A stretch of 64,000 nt of DNA. Source: Eopsaltria australis. Taxonomy: Eukaryota; Chordata; Aves; Passeriformes; Petroicidae. Made by a program: the position numbers and the translations under genes. The notes under the pieces were generated by a model. That model was not told where the DNA came from and ran no database searches. It worked only from the letters and a program-made list of their open reading frames with translations. Where the stretch lies: the NCBI GenBank assembly GCA_034509425.1, contig JAVTVJ010000826.1, positions 124,001-188,000 of the forward strand, in the 5' to 3' direction. This document shows positions 12,061-25,300 of this stretch, one piece after another. Position 1 is the stretch's first letter. Every line of letters starts with the position of its first letter.

Positions 12061-15000
12061 TCATCACTTCAAAATAAAGGAGGCAGAAATCCTGTGTCTT
12101 CTCTCTCAAATAATATCTCTAATTGTTGTGCTTCTTTTAAGCTGTGCAACTTTTTAAGGGGAGTGAGACCTCAGTTTTTCTCACATCCTCTTTTTGAGCT
12201 CAAGATCTCTGAAATGTGATTATTAAACATTGTGCTCTGTAGTTCTTATATTGTACACACACAAGACATGTCAGCTCATGTTCTCTACTTTTCTGTGATA
12301 AGACCTTTGAAAATACCAGCTCATATCAGCCTGATTTTTCACAGGCTGAGCTGCAGCATTCTCATCTTCAAATCCTAAAGTAATTGATCATCTCTCTTCC
12401 CCTCTATCTCAATTTTTTCTAAGGCAGATCCAAATGAGTATCTCATGTGTTTAACTTTGTGGTTGTTCTAGGAAATTTCTATCACAGAGTTATTTGCTCT
12501 CTGTTATCCTTTGACTGTATGATGGCTTTGACGCTGAAGTTCAAAGAGGGAGGTTAAACAAACATTAATTACTGTTATTATTACCATCCCCAGGGTAGCA
12601 ATATAGAATATTTAGCATTTATATGTAACATTTGATTTAAGTAGGGAAAAGGTGAGCAACTGCAGGACGATAACTGTGACTAGAGTAATCCCACATGAGG
12701 GCTGGAAAAGGCCACAGATCACCTGCACCTTGCTGCTTTATTCTCTATTGGCAATCCTAGATTTAGAGATTGGGATGTTTTGTTACAAGCATGCAAATTC
12801 AAGGGTTGAGGGTTCTTCCAGTATATGAAATCCTGATGCTATACAACCATTATCTAATTCTGCATAAGTTGCAGAAACATGATCATCAAGGAGTCCACTT
12901 GAGCAGAGATTCACAACAGCAATTAAACAGCAATGCAGAATTCTTGGCAAACTGATTCTTGTATTGGCATTCACAGTTGTGACAGCCTAGGTTCCCAATA
13001 AACATATGGAGGACATTTCACCAGTGACTGCATAACATCAAATATCTGAGCAAGGAGATAAAATAACCAAATTTATATAAAATTGTGAATAGAATGGAGA
13101 GGGCAATGATGACTTGGTTATTTGCTGCTTTCCAGAACAAAAATGAGGGCACATCACATGAAGTTAAGAGATTTAATAGAAACAAAAGGAGATGGTTTCC
13201 TGGCAGTGGGTAGTAGTTCAGAAAACTTCCTTGCCAAAAGATGTTGTGTACACAAGAAGTTTATGTGGATACAATAAAAAATTAGTCATATCCTTAGAAG
13301 AGACATCTGTTGGGGGTTACCAAACAGAAAAATGACACCAGACTTAGGAATTCTTACATTAAAAAAAGCTGGAAGATTTTAAAAGATGATGAGGGGAGGA
13401 TCCTGTATTTTTGGCTGCCTGCTTCCTCTTCCCTGGCATCTGCTTACATGCTCTGGGCCTTGGATTTGGCTGTTCAGAAGTGCACCAGCCCACTGGTGAT
13501 GGAGCATAAAAGACCCTTTCAAACCTTCTTCATTCAGAGACATTCAGGTGAGGGAGGAGCCCTTTCTGCAGGTGTTGAACATGGCACATTGCAGCTGGGA
13601 GGCCTTGGGGCTACCCAGAGCCCCTGTCCTCTGTTAGTCTGGGTGCTGTAGTTATGAGATGGCCTGGAACTGCTGGGGTTTTGAGCAATTTTAGGACAGC
13701 TGCTCTCATGAGATCACATCTTACTCTCTGTAGGTGTAGAGGCTCCAAGAGCCAAGGTCATGGCATAGAGGTGGTGTTCTTCTTTTTATGAGGCAGGGTA
13801 CAGGGGAAATCTCTACAGGGAGAGATCTAGGGGAAATGATCTTCCACCATCATACCCCATCCACTGAGCAGCAGGGCGTGGGATCCATTCCCCTGATTGA
13901 ACACTCACCATGCTGTTCAGTTTAATTCATTTTCATGCCAGTTTCATTATTCCCTTACTTGAAACTAACCATAATAAAGTCCAAGGCTTGCTCAGCAGGC
14001 AAACAAAGTCTGTACATATTGTGTACACAATACTCTTCTGTTTATGGTAGTGAAGGTGATGTTATAACCTCCAGCACAGGCTGTACGGAGCATTTCAAGA
14101 ACACGTCAGAGGAGAGATGGCTCCTGCACACTCAGGCCAGCCAATAACTGTTCTCATCAAGAGCAGAACATCTTAGTCATCTCTCTTAAACTTGTTGCTG
14201 ATGTAGGAAATACAGGCAAGGATCAGCTTCCAATATATGGACTATGCCAAGCCTAGATTTGCAGTTCTAGCTGATGAAAGCAGGGAGGGGATACAGTTCT
14301 GTAAGGGTTGGACATGACATAACCCTAAACCCTTGCTTCACATCCTGCTCTTGGCCCCTCCTGAAGTGGGAAATGGGAAAGTCAGAGATGGACCTCCCAT
14401 TTGAACCAGTGCAGCTGTACATGTGTTTTTTGATAGAACTTGGCATAGATGTTGAAATTTAGGCTCTCTATTCCCAGTCCTTTCTCCAAGGCTAGAGATA
14501 TTTTGCACTTTCCCTCCTCTCTGATTGTAAACTGAATGGCTCAGATGAGGTAGGCAAAGCAATGCCTGCTTCAGGCACCCAGAGAAGTATTTGTGTGCAA
14601 GGTTCAAGTTGCTCAGTGATGTCAGGGATAAAACACTTTCAGGCAGAAGTTTCAATGCCTGGAAATTTTAATCAATTAAATTTAGTTGCTAAATGTCTTG
14701 CGGCATCTTCAGAAGGAGGTGATAACTGCACAGGAGTTTCAAGGAAATGCTGATTTTAGCCTTGTGGTTTCCATTGTGGCAGATGAGAGCATTCAGGGCT
14801 GTGCTTGACCTTCAGGGTGACCTATTCCTCTGCACTGCAGGAAATCCCTTGACAAGCTGTACCAGCAAGGGCTGGGAATGACCACGGCAGCCAAAAGGGA
14901 GGAGAGCTATAGAAAGGTGAGGCAGGGAGCACACTGCAACAGCCTGAAGGGTCACTGGATATGAAGTGTGCTTTATGTCACTGTGTCAGAATTATCTCCC

Positions 15001-15087
15001 CATGGGATGGCTGTCTCTGACAAACAGATATTATTGCTGTGGAGGGGACAGCCTACTCTAAATCCTCAAGTGGGGGAGGTGAAAAGA

Positions 15088-15143
15088 GAATAGATCATAT
15101 TGTAAGACTGAGGTTAATATTGAATAGATCATGCTGTAAGACT
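15088..15143. repeat. Imperfect direct repeat, 34-base period
   Basis: GAATAGATCATATTGTAAGA at 15088 recurs as GAATAGATCATGCTGTAAGA at 15122, with two mismatches over 22 bases and about 12 bases between copies. It looks like a small local tandem duplication that has since diverged. No known mobile element is associated. Confidence 0.7.
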
Positions 15144-15720
15144 TCCTGTCCCAAGGGCTGCTTAGCATATGTCTGGAGAATAAAAACTTTTAAAATCATT
15201 TATTTTCAAAGGTTTCCCCTCATCTACCCAGCAGATTGTAAATATATATTTGCCTTGAGCTACAGCTTCCCTGATTTTCCTGTGAATTGCATTTATATGT
15301 ATTTTTCTAACACAGCAGTTTTGATAAGGATGAAGGCCCACCCTAGTCAGACCCTCACTCTGGGAGGACAGAACTATTTTAGTTAATTTGCAGTCTTTGG
15401 AATTGACTCAAGAAAGAATAAGTACACAAAAAGCAGCCTAAATTTGACACCATGGCAGCTCTGATATGTATATGCTGCTCCTCTTGTCTTGGAAATCCAT
15501 AGGAATTTTCTGGTCTTTTTTAAGGGCAGCATAATTCAGAATACAATATATGTATCTCAGTGTAGATATTTAGACTGCTGGGCTCATGTCTTACTACATT
15601 TTATAGTTTATTTATGTATCAATTATCCTGAAGCACAATGCAACAAACCTGTGTTGTTTATGCTAATGTTACCTAGAACACAGTGAAACTGAAATTGCAT
15701 TCATTGGGAAGAGCAGGGTT

Positions 15721-15754
15721 CATTTATATTGTTAAAGACATTTATATTGTTAAA
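15721..15754. repeat. Direct repeat, 18-base period
   Basis: CATTTATATTGTTAAA occurs perfectly at 15721-15736 and 15739-15754, separated by two bases. This is a short tandem duplication, probably by replication slippage. Confidence 0.8.
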
Positions 15755-15793
15755 TACATAGTCTGTATTTTGCAACTAATTGTGTTATTGAGA

Positions 15794-15807
15794 TTTTTTT
15801 TTTTTTT
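15794..15807. repeat. Poly-T run
   Basis: Fourteen consecutive T in an AT-rich setting. No retroelement body is recognised on either side. Confidence 0.65.
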
Positions 15808-18800
15808 AATTTGGTCATCAGTTCTTCTTAGATTATATACAGTTGTTTAATTAGGTCATGAGCATAGATAGTGGATGACAATTTAAGAATATTTTCCTGA
15901 TAAGCAGTTGGAACAAAATTCTGCAAAATCTGCTAGGATTATAACATTTAAACCTCTTGTGATGGTTTAGAGTTCAACCAGAGTAAAACTCATAAAATAG
16001 ACTGTAACTGAAATCATTCTTACTGATGGACAAAGTTTTGAGGCCAACACTTATACTTGATAAACTACAAAAATCCTAAGGTCATTATTTACATTATAGG
16101 ATTGTATGTGATGTACATAGTAAGTTAGATGTTGCTTGTACCTATTTAAAAGCTATGAGGACATTTATAGTCCCAAAAATACTTTTATTTTTGGTAAGTT
16201 ATAAGAACAACTGAATGGAAGCAAAATAATTGCTGGCTATGGAAAAAAAAATAATCTAAAGAAATAAGTACTGATTAAATAATTAGAGATCTATTATGCC
16301 CTGACCAAACAGGGAGAGGAAAAGCAGCTCTAGAGGTCACATAAGTCCAAGTTCTCCACTGGTAGCAAAAAGTACACAACATTTAGAGAATTCTGTGGAG
16401 CTCTAGATGATATTCCAGCAAATATTTTTCATTTGTGTATCTGCAAAAGCCATCAGGCAGCCTGGAGGAGATTTACAGTCCTGACTGCACTTGGTGAGGA
16501 GCAGGGCTGCTGGTGCATCCTGACAGGGCTGTAGGGCTGCTGCCTTCTGCTCCCCCAAGTCACAGCAGGTTTGTCTCTGTGCAGGCACTGTGAAAATGGA
16601 GAGAAAAGGCATTGCCTGATTTATTAAACCCACAGCTCATAGTCAGGATGGGCTTGTTATGACAGTTACATGTGGCTTAAGAGCTTAGGTTAATCTAGCC
16701 AGTCTGTGAATTTTGTAACAATGTGGACTGTGGTTTAAAATCAAAGATAATTTTTGGCTGGCTTAGGTCCTTAACATTACTAAGAAAAAAGTCTTGTTGT
16801 GCCCCTGTTTTTCAAAGTGTGTATCAGAACATCTATCTACCAGGAGGCAGTATCCTCAGTAACCTCAAGTGATTTGTCCCCAATTAATTAATTTTCTCTA
16901 AGCTAACTTCACATCAGTTGAGAAGTTTGTCCACTGATTTTGCTCAAGAAGGACATAAACCAGACATGAACTAACAGTTCAAGGGAGTCCTTTAGACTGA
17001 CATTTAAATAATGCATGATTAGAGAAAGAAAAACTTGTTCCAATTACTGCCTTCTTTCTACTTCATACATATGAGCATCCCTGTGATGTTTAAATAGACG
17101 TTGATGTTTTAAATTTGTGAGTAAAGACAGTCTCTTCCCAGACTTTTCATTAATGTTGATCCTTACAGTGTTCCCACATCAACAGCTCTTTATCAGAGTT
17201 TTATAGTACCCATGTCCCACTTTCTGTCCAGTATTTATTCTTTGAGATTATCTTTTTGCTCAGAGTGACTCTGTTCCTGGTTTATGACTTGTTTACAAGG
17301 ATCTCCTTAGTTACACACATGTTGATGTAAGCTTTTGGATGAACTTTTCAGGCCATCCTCCCGGGGCTAGAATTCACCCCACCTTTTTGCTGAATGGTGT
17401 CCTCCTTTGCAATCGCTGCCAGCTCCTCACATGTTTTAAACTTGTCACGGGTTATGTTACAGCAGCTGAGAAGTCAGTCCCAGAAATGATTCCTACACCA
17501 TTATTTGTGATGTAACCTACTGCTCTTGTGTAAAAATGGCAATCATACCTTTGCTGTTGAAAGAAGCAGTAAAGTTAGAACAGCACACAACACTGAATTA
17601 TTAAAAGAAGCCTAATCGTGACTTTGGATCGGGTAAGGATTGTGTGTTGTACTCTTTTGTGAAAAAATGGAAGAGGAAATCAGAAATCACTTTTATAAGC
17701 TGCAGACACAGAGTTTTCACTGCAGATAAAGAGGGAAATTATTTCACTTTGGCTGCATCCCCTAAACAAATGTTTCATTGAATCACAAGTTGTCCCTACA
17801 TTTTTGTTGGGAAGACATGAAAACCAGAATGACAACATCTTATTGCTGAGACACTGAAGCACTCAGAGCTCTATAAGGGCTTTCTGAGAACACAACAACC
17901 TGCAGAGAAATGCCCAGACTTGCCTTGAATACAAAATTACTTTGACCGTACTTTGGGTGCTTGGGTGTTCAACCGCTGAAAGACCCTCAGGTAACCTTCC
18001 TGATTTCCAAATGCCTCTCCAGGAGTACAAATCCTATGCCATGCCCACTCTGTGAAGTCTCAGACAACTGAAATAGAACCTCTGGTGTTCACCAACAGGA
18101 TGGTATAAAACACGTTATGGTCTAGGATCAGGGCTAAATAAAACATTACACCTGGATTCTTGCAAATTTAGACTCTCAATAGCACTCTGTCTCAAGAACA
18201 GACAATACCAAGGTGACCTGTCATTACCAACAGCTCTCCCATGCTTTCTCTTAGCTGTGCAGATGGAAACCAGAGGATACTGAAGCTGAATGCTGAAAGC
18301 TTTTAGACTCAGAATTTGACAGATCTTTTGTTTTTAAAACCTGTTTGCAAAATCCAAGGATTTTTTAAAAGGTTTATTTTCCCCTCAAGGAATCTAAGCA
18401 ATTGGTGCCAACAGGCCAGCTGTCCAGTCCCAGTATTATATATCTGTGTAGAGGGAAGCTGGATTAATGGAAAAATTCATAAGAAAACGTTTCAATGTTG
18501 AGATTTCTAAATAGTTTGTGTTAATAATAAGGGGCCGGGGAAAAAACTATTTGATATGATTCATATCAGGTTCTGGTTTCTCACATCTGGCTTAACTAGA
18601 CAAATTCAAAGACATGCCACACAGCTATGGCTTTGTGAAAAAAGAGATTATTAACTGTTATGGACTCCAGAATAGGTAATGAAGCGACTGTATGACATTG
18701 TCAATATTTCATAATACAAAAAATAAGAATAAAACTATTTTAAAATCAAGATGAATACATAGCATCCATTAATATGAATCTCACTAACCCCATATAAAGA

Positions 18801-19299
18801 GGACAAACAGGATTTTGAATGCTAAAAATTCACTGGACAATGGGGAATTTGAACGAGATGGATTATAAGGACAAACTATCTAGAACATCTGCTAATTTAC
18901 CAGTCTTAAAATAAACTTATGACAACAGCAGCATGTGTAGTCAAATCTGCCAAGTATTGGTTATTTATTAAGTGTAGTTGAAGATTTTGTATAATTGCTT
19001 TACAAGAAATAGCTATTTTCCAAATCTATATCTGATTGAAAGATCAGACCATTTCCCCTATTACTCCAGTCCTTCACTCACTGGTATATTAAACTTGGGA
19101 TGGTGGCAATTGGAGGATCAGTTGTGCAGTTACAATAATTTTTTCAGTGTTCTAAAGTAAAACTTTTTCCCCCCAGTTTACCCTCTAACCTCCTCCTCTG
19201 TGAGACAGAACATTAAGATTTTTCTCAGTCTATTGTCTTCAGCAACTTCCAAAGGTCTGGCTCTCACCTGCCCCTGGCATCTAAACATAAAAAAACCCC

Positions 19300-19480
19300 A
19301 AACAACCTTTTTGTTTGAGAATGGTTGAACACTCGAACAAAATGTTCAGAGAAACTGTGGAATCTCCATCCTTGGAGATACTCACACCCATCCTGGACAC
19401 ATCCTGCTTTGAGCAGGAGGGTGGGCAAGGAGCTCTCCAGAATTCCCATCCAATCTCAGCCAGTTCTGGAATTCTTTTAT
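19300..19480 (+). mobile_element. Degraded CR1 LINE 3' fragment, sense
   Basis: The line of resemblance runs through a degraded 'hwnRLf' region (GAACACTCGAACAAAATGTT), then TTCAGAGAAACTGTGGAATC, CTCCATCCTTGGAGAT and the following 'CCATCCTGGACA' and 'CCTGCTTTGAGCAGGAGGGT' blocks, all in the order found in CR1 3' ends. It closes near 19477 with CCAGTTCTGGAATTCTTTT, a corrupted form of the terminal repeat. Compared with the usual family pattern, bases appear to be missing between the CTGGACA and CCTGCTTTGAGCAGG blocks. There is no functional frame. The 104-codon frame at 19315-19629 partly crosses it and is not a host gene. It is older or more degraded than the copy at 34.4 kb. The left boundary is uncertain by about 20 bases. 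Confidence 0.8.
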
Positions 19481-22224
19481 TTTCACTAGCAGCAGATACA
19501 CGTTATCCTTTAAAGGCTGAAAAGGAAAAACATTCTTCTCTTTGCTTCCAGTATGACAACAAAATGTTTTTTCCAATGATAAATGAGATTCACTGGTTTA
19601 CACAGGGATGCCAGATTTTTAAAAAATAAGGCCTGCAGATATTTAGGCAGCCAAGTAGCTACATTTTTGAAAGTCCTGAACTGGTCTCCCTAAAAGGCTA
19701 TGAAAATCAGGCCAGTATTGGTTTAGCAGCCAGGAATCCCAGGGGTATCAGGGGGTTCCTTCACTGCTGAACTCTCATGCAATTTTACATAAACAGCTTT
19801 ACTGATCCTGTTTCCCTGATAGCCTGAGACTCAGGCAATCATCTGCATCACTGAAGTGAAACACTTTCTCAGCTTTCTTCAGGCAAAAGGCAAATGGGTA
19901 AAAATTAATCAGACTTTGAAGGCAGAAGAAAAAAAGAGTCTGGATAAAGAATTAAAATTCTAAAGTGGAATTTGGACTCAGAAAAACATATTTGTTAACC
20001 AGGGCCAGGTGACAAAATTCTTACTGGCTCTTCCTTCCAAAGTGTCTTTGTTATATTGCTATAGATTTAAAATGCATTGTCCTGTTTGGTTTTTTTGGCA
20101 GGACTGAGCAGAGCTGTTCATTAATTGTGATCCTGAAAAACGGAAGTTCCTACAAATACATTTTCTGAGATGAACCATTGGTGTTAGGATTCTGATCAAA
20201 TTCTCTTTTTACCACCACTTTCTTTTGAATAAAATTATGAATACCAGAAAGATATCAATCAGTGTTTATGCCATACCTTAATGGTGAGAGCACTGTCTGT
20301 AGAATTTGCAGAGCTGAGTTTCATTTCCTGTTCAGTCTGAAAGGGTCCAAATTCAGAATTTCTCCATCCTAGGAAAGTTCTTTAGCTCTGTGGCTGAGCT
20401 GGGAACAGTCAGACACTTTTGCGTCCCTCCTTTTAGTATTATGCTATTAAGCAAAGGCATGAAAGATTTATGAGCTCAGCAAGCAAAACACTAAAAGAAG
20501 TCTAGTCTTCCAGCTGAAAATGAAGAATTTTATTTTGTTTCCTGCCTTGGTCCCTGTTTAAACATTTTTCATTAAGCAGTTGTTAAATGGAATACAGAAA
20601 CAGGAGCCCAAAGCATCCTGATGTTTTCCATTCAGCCAGGGGTGGATCCTTTTTTAAAGCACTGAGGAGGAGAAGGCCATGATTCCATGGTTTAGTTTGC
20701 ATCCTAGCAAGCATGAAACCTGGGTTGCAGGCCTGTTTTAAAATTAGGGATTCAAAATTCCTTTCCAGAAGACTGCCTTACCCACAAAGACATATTAGGT
20801 ATTTTAGAGGGGAATAAGCATTGTTTTCCAGCTGGCCCAGTGTGCAATTCACAGGCCAAAACCAAGCACAAGCAAAATGGAAGTTACTTTGTATTACAAA
20901 CTGGGGGCACAGAGAAGACCTGGTTTCTAAAATCTTTCTTTTTCCCTTTATTCCAATGGTACTGTTCAATGTAAACAGCATAAACAGCTAACAGAGCAGG
21001 AAATTGAACTCAGATGTAAGTTGAAATCATCCGAGGTGAAAGAAACTGTGAAACCATAAGGTCCTTTCTTTTGTTGGAGATCTGCATGAATGCTCATCTG
21101 TTTTGAAAATTCTGGCATAAAGCTGGCATGGTACAATTTAAAATAGGTGGCCCTGAGCTTTTATTTACCACAAAAAATTTTCGTGGAGCTGAGATTTGAA
21201 GCGAATGCCAGCAACTCCACCCTAGCTCTGCAGAGCACAGGTTGGATGGTGGCAGAGCACTCAGATCCACGCTTGTGATTGATGTTTTTGATAGGTTATT
21301 CCTGGGTATCTTTCCATTTCTTGTGTACTGGACTGCTCTAATGAGACACCTCATTCTCCCACCCAGTTCAGGGCACTGTGGTTTAGCTCCTTGAAGGAGA
21401 CACCCAGCAGTGAGACACAATGTGGTGCCCAGCTTTGAGGTGTCTCCTCTCTTCACCAGCCCAGGTTCCAAACTACATTTGTTTTCTAGCCTGGAGGATG
21501 GCTCTAATCATACTTACTTGTGTATTTTTAATACATATGCACAGTTCTTTGAAGATTTCTGAATGTTGACTTACAGCAAACCCATTTTTTAATCTCATAG
21601 TAAATCTCCTGGTCCTCATTAAAATGAATAACATACATTTATATGGGTATAATTCATTTTGCATTAAATAATGCAGCCACAGCAAGAGCTACAGCTGTAA
21701 TACATCTTACAAGGTAAAGATCAACAAAAATGAATCTTATGTGTTGTACCATTAGCAAATCACTGATTCTTTCTCCAGGTGGAGGCAGGCATCTCAAGAG
21801 GGGAAAAATATTTCTAGAATGACAGTAAATTACTTCAGCAGTAAACATGCAGCAATGAATTCCTGGATTAGAAGAACATGGCTATTCTGCTGCAGAAATT
21901 AGCCAAGTTTGTTGGGAAAATTGTTTGAATGCAGTCAGAAAATATCCCAAATGGCACCGGAGTCTAATAAATGCAGACACAATTTTCAATCCTTTCTTCA
22001 TTGCTCTGTGTATGAAGCAGAAAAGGATTTAAAAGGAAATTGGTGTCAACAGAAGTGAGGGTGCCTTGAAAATACAGCTCCTCATGAACCTGCCTGCATT
22101 CTCATGGTCACCCGATGGTTATCTCCTCACCCAGCTCAAACCAGCCCATCTAAGGCATATCGATGTATCACACGTAGTAATTAAAGCAAGCACAGCTTAG
22201 GGGAGATAAACTGAAAACCCTGAC
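19481..22224. other. Non-coding stretch, no gene recognised
   Basis: About 2.7 kb with no gene. It contains the longest ATG-to-stop frame in the window (125 codons, 21094-21471, minus), which has no recognisable motif, signal peptide or splice context and is within what chance gives. A 10-base inverted repeat, AGGAGACACC at 21395-21404 against GGTGTCTCCT at 21439-21448, sits under it. Confidence 0.5.
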
Positions 22225-22300
22225 AGCTCCTCAGCTGGTTTAAATCAGTGCAGATCCACTGATGTCAACGGGCTTTTGCCAATTTAGACAAGCTGAGAGT
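22225..22300. repeat. Palindromic fossil repeat (sauropsid type)
   Basis: The arms CTCAGCTGGTTTAAAT (22230-22245) and ATTTAGACAAGCTGAG (22282-22297) are inverted copies matching at 14 of 16 positions. They enclose 36 bases with GATCCACTGATGTCAACGGG. From memory, a palindromic sequence of the form CAGCTGGTGTAAATCA...CCATTGACTTCAATGG...TTTACACCAGCTGAG is widespread in turtle, crocodile and bird DNA, and this stretch follows it base by base with scattered changes. That points to an old, inactive, probably non-autonomous DNA-transposon-like repeat. I cannot name the family with certainty. Confidence 0.5.
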
Positions 22301-25300
22301 GATGTCCCGTGTGGCCACATTTCATCCAAGCCCGGTTTGGACTCATCGCAGCTGAAGTGTGAGATGGAGAAGATGCTTCTAAAATGCCACTCTACTCCCT
22401 TCATCCCAGACCATATTGGTTTCAAAGTGGCTCCTTGCCTAATTTAGGGAGCAGCCTGGCTGCTTGAGTACCTCTTCTGCCTGCTGCAGTGCAGCAGCTT
22501 TCAGGTCAGTAGCACAGGAAGAGCATCACGGGGAGGAAACAGAGCGAGGAGGTGGAAAAGGTGAAAAGAAATGAAAGAACAATCAGGCAGTTATAGAAAT
22601 AAAACAAGATTTGCTATTAAGTTTCCACTGGTTGGCTTTAAACTATCACCCCATATTTTTCCAAGTCACTGACTAACTTCTGAGTCTTGGTGTTTGACAT
22701 TCCGTCTGAGTCACCGCAGAATTTTGTACCCAGCTGTTCATTTATTCTCCTGGGTTTTTTGCCTCTGCAACAGCACCAGAACAGCTCTACAATTTATTCC
22801 AGCGCCTTTTTGGGTCTCCACACTCCATCACAATTTTTTCATTCAAACCCAGATTTCTCAACTCTTCCTTCCTTGATGGTGTCTGATGTCTGGATTCACA
22901 GAATGGTTTTGATTACTGACCACAGTGTCCTGATGTCAGAACAAACTGTCTGATGCTTGTCAATTATTTTCCACATTTACAAGGAGCCTTTGTGGCCACA
23001 GATAGATCTATTTATTTCATAACCTTTTCCTTCCAAACAGTTCCCATTTTCTACACATCTTTCTCCATCTTTCATTCATTTTTTTTTTCCTTTCAGTTGC
23101 CAGTATTAGTAGGATATGGTTGGGTCACTATTCTTCTGTGCCACCTTCATTTACCTGCAAATGAGGTAAAACAAATGGACCCACAAACTAGTGTGGAAAA
23201 TGAAAGTTTATTTTCACTTTTTAAATCATGCATATTTCTTTTCTGAGATTCATGACAACAAACAAGGGACTTAATCTGTGACCCATTTAAAGTTGTTTCA
23301 GTGTTTCCAGCGAGAAACTCGTAATGACAAAAAAAATACACTGTCTGCTTCCCTCAGGAGAATTCTAAAAGAAAATAAGTAATTATTTACAATTTCTCCA
23401 TCAGAAATCAGTCTAGTTATGCTACTCCTTCTTGAATTTTATTTCAAAAAGTTGAATGAAATTCTGTATGTGCAATGGACGGTCCCTTTATCCCACATAT
23501 ACAAATTCATGACAACTGGTAGTCATCATTATTCTGTGAAAATTTATATTAACTTCCTATTTTTATCTTAAATTCTGTTGTTTTATTATTAGACACATTC
23601 ATCTGTGTGGCTGTTTTGAGTGACCAAAGGTGGCCCATTGTTTATTAGCCAGGAATATTTGAGATTAACACCTCTGCCTGCAATAGATGAGAGAAATGCT
23701 GGGAGCTGGAAAACGATGTCAGGATTTACACCAAGCAGCACTGCAGTCTGACACTTTTCTGCTGTGTTTACTGCCAGCAGTGCAATATCCAGATCTCACA
23801 CACAGTTTGCATTAAAGCTGATGGGATGATGTGGAGAAGGCCATGAGGGCACGTTTTACCCCAATGTGTCTGACACATGCACAGCCTTGCAGCAGCCCTG
23901 GCAGACACTCTCACACGACATCTCCCCAGGTTGTCTTTGAAGGGCCATGCAAATGAGTACATCTCTATAGACAGAGAATTTGCTTGATTTTGTCTTGGCT
24001 AAAAACCTGGTCCTCGGGTTGCTACTAGTGGCACACTTCCATTCCAAACAGCTCCTTTTTTTTCTTTTTTTTTTTTTTCCCAGTGGTCATGATGCTCCTG
24101 AAAAAAAGAGACAGAGAGAAAAGATGAAAAATAAACTAAACATCTAAAGACTTAAAAGATAAATTTAGATTTTGATTCTGTAAACATGACTCAAGGTTAT
24201 CGAAAGATTCAACACTATTCAAGCTTCTAGAAAGGAAAGCTTGCCTTGTGTAAAACTCCTGACACTGTTTTCTATAGACTCACACTTACATATCCTTCAG
24301 AGTACACCTCTCATTTCAAAAGGGATTTCAGTAGAGGAAAAATCTTTCTTTTACATGTACCTGCTACTATGGTTATAGTATTCTGACATTTCATACACTA
24401 AATCTTGCTTGCTGTTGAGTGTGCCCCCTTCAAGTCAGTGGAGTTTGCCCTGGATAAATATTAACAGAATATGACCGTGAATTTCCCCCTGCATTTATTT
24501 CCTGAAAACATGCAATTAGAGAAGGAAGAGACACTAAAGATACAGAAAATGAAAATACATGGGACCCACTTTTTTCCCCAATGGCTACATATTACATATT
24601 GAAATATGCTTGAACTATTTTGCTGCTTTGCTCAGAGATGATATGCAGTGATAGTTTGCAAGGGGAGAGAAGGTAGAAGGAAAGACATGCCAAAGATATG
24701 CAGAAATAAAAACATTTCCAGGCTGGAGTTTCCTTATTTTTTTAGCATCAGTCCTAGAAAAATATGTATTTTGGCTAGCAGGTTTTGCTTCAACCTGCTT
24801 TGAGGGCAACCTTCAGTATGATCACAAGCAGCCAAACACAAGCTGTTACAATGCTATGGATGTCACTGGTTTACATCCATGCTGAATCTGGCCTATGATT
24901 GTGCAATTAATGAAAGAATAAATTAGTCACTAAACTAAATATCATGTTAAGCCAGAAGAAGAAATGTAAAAGATCTAACATTGGATTGAAAGACTTAAAT
25001 TAGCAATAGGTTTCCACTTGTAACAACTGGAAACAAGATGCATTTCTTAATTCTTTCAAACAGTGGATTTTTTACTTCATTTCATATCCTGTTAATATAC
25101 ATAAGCCATGCTAAATAGTTAATTCTGAAATGTATGTAACAGCACACAAGCATCATTTTCTTGTGAATTGCTAGTGTTAAAACAGTTATTTTTAACTGAT
25201 TTAATGAATTTATATATACATACTACTTTTGTATGAGGCAATTAACAAGCACATATTACTTTGAAAATCCTGCAATGTGTCTTCTGTTCCTTAATAGATC

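Larger units (their letters stand above)
9177..19299. other. Non-coding stretch, no gene recognised
   Basis: About 10 kb with no recognisable coding exon or large repeat. The longest frames are 115 codons (15039-15386, plus) and 113 codons (13310-13651, plus). Neither has recognisable motifs. It contains the palindrome pair near 11.9 kb, two short direct-repeat pairs near 15.1 and 15.7 kb and one poly-T run, each listed separately. Confidence 0.55.

Noticed and set aside
13310..13651. 113-codon plus-strand frame
   Set aside because: No family resemblance, no support from flanking splice sites, and composition like its non-coding surroundings.
15039..15386. 115-codon plus-strand frame
   Set aside because: It runs over the diverged tandem repeat at 15088-15143 and shows no protein-like pattern.
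21094..21471. 125-codon frame on the minus strand, the longest in the window
   Set aside because: No recognisable motif, no splice context, low-complexity-free but unpatterned composition, and a length that chance readily gives in 64 kb. Not called as a gene.
22885..22905. GATTCACAGAATGGTTTT, resembling the antisense CR1 terminus
   Set aside because: The sequence to its right does not continue into any CR1 3' UTR block, so the match is probably coincidental.
24050..24125. Poly-T tract followed by CCCAG as a splice acceptor
   Set aside because: The downstream sequence is A/G-rich and shows no coding frame; low complexity explains the tract.
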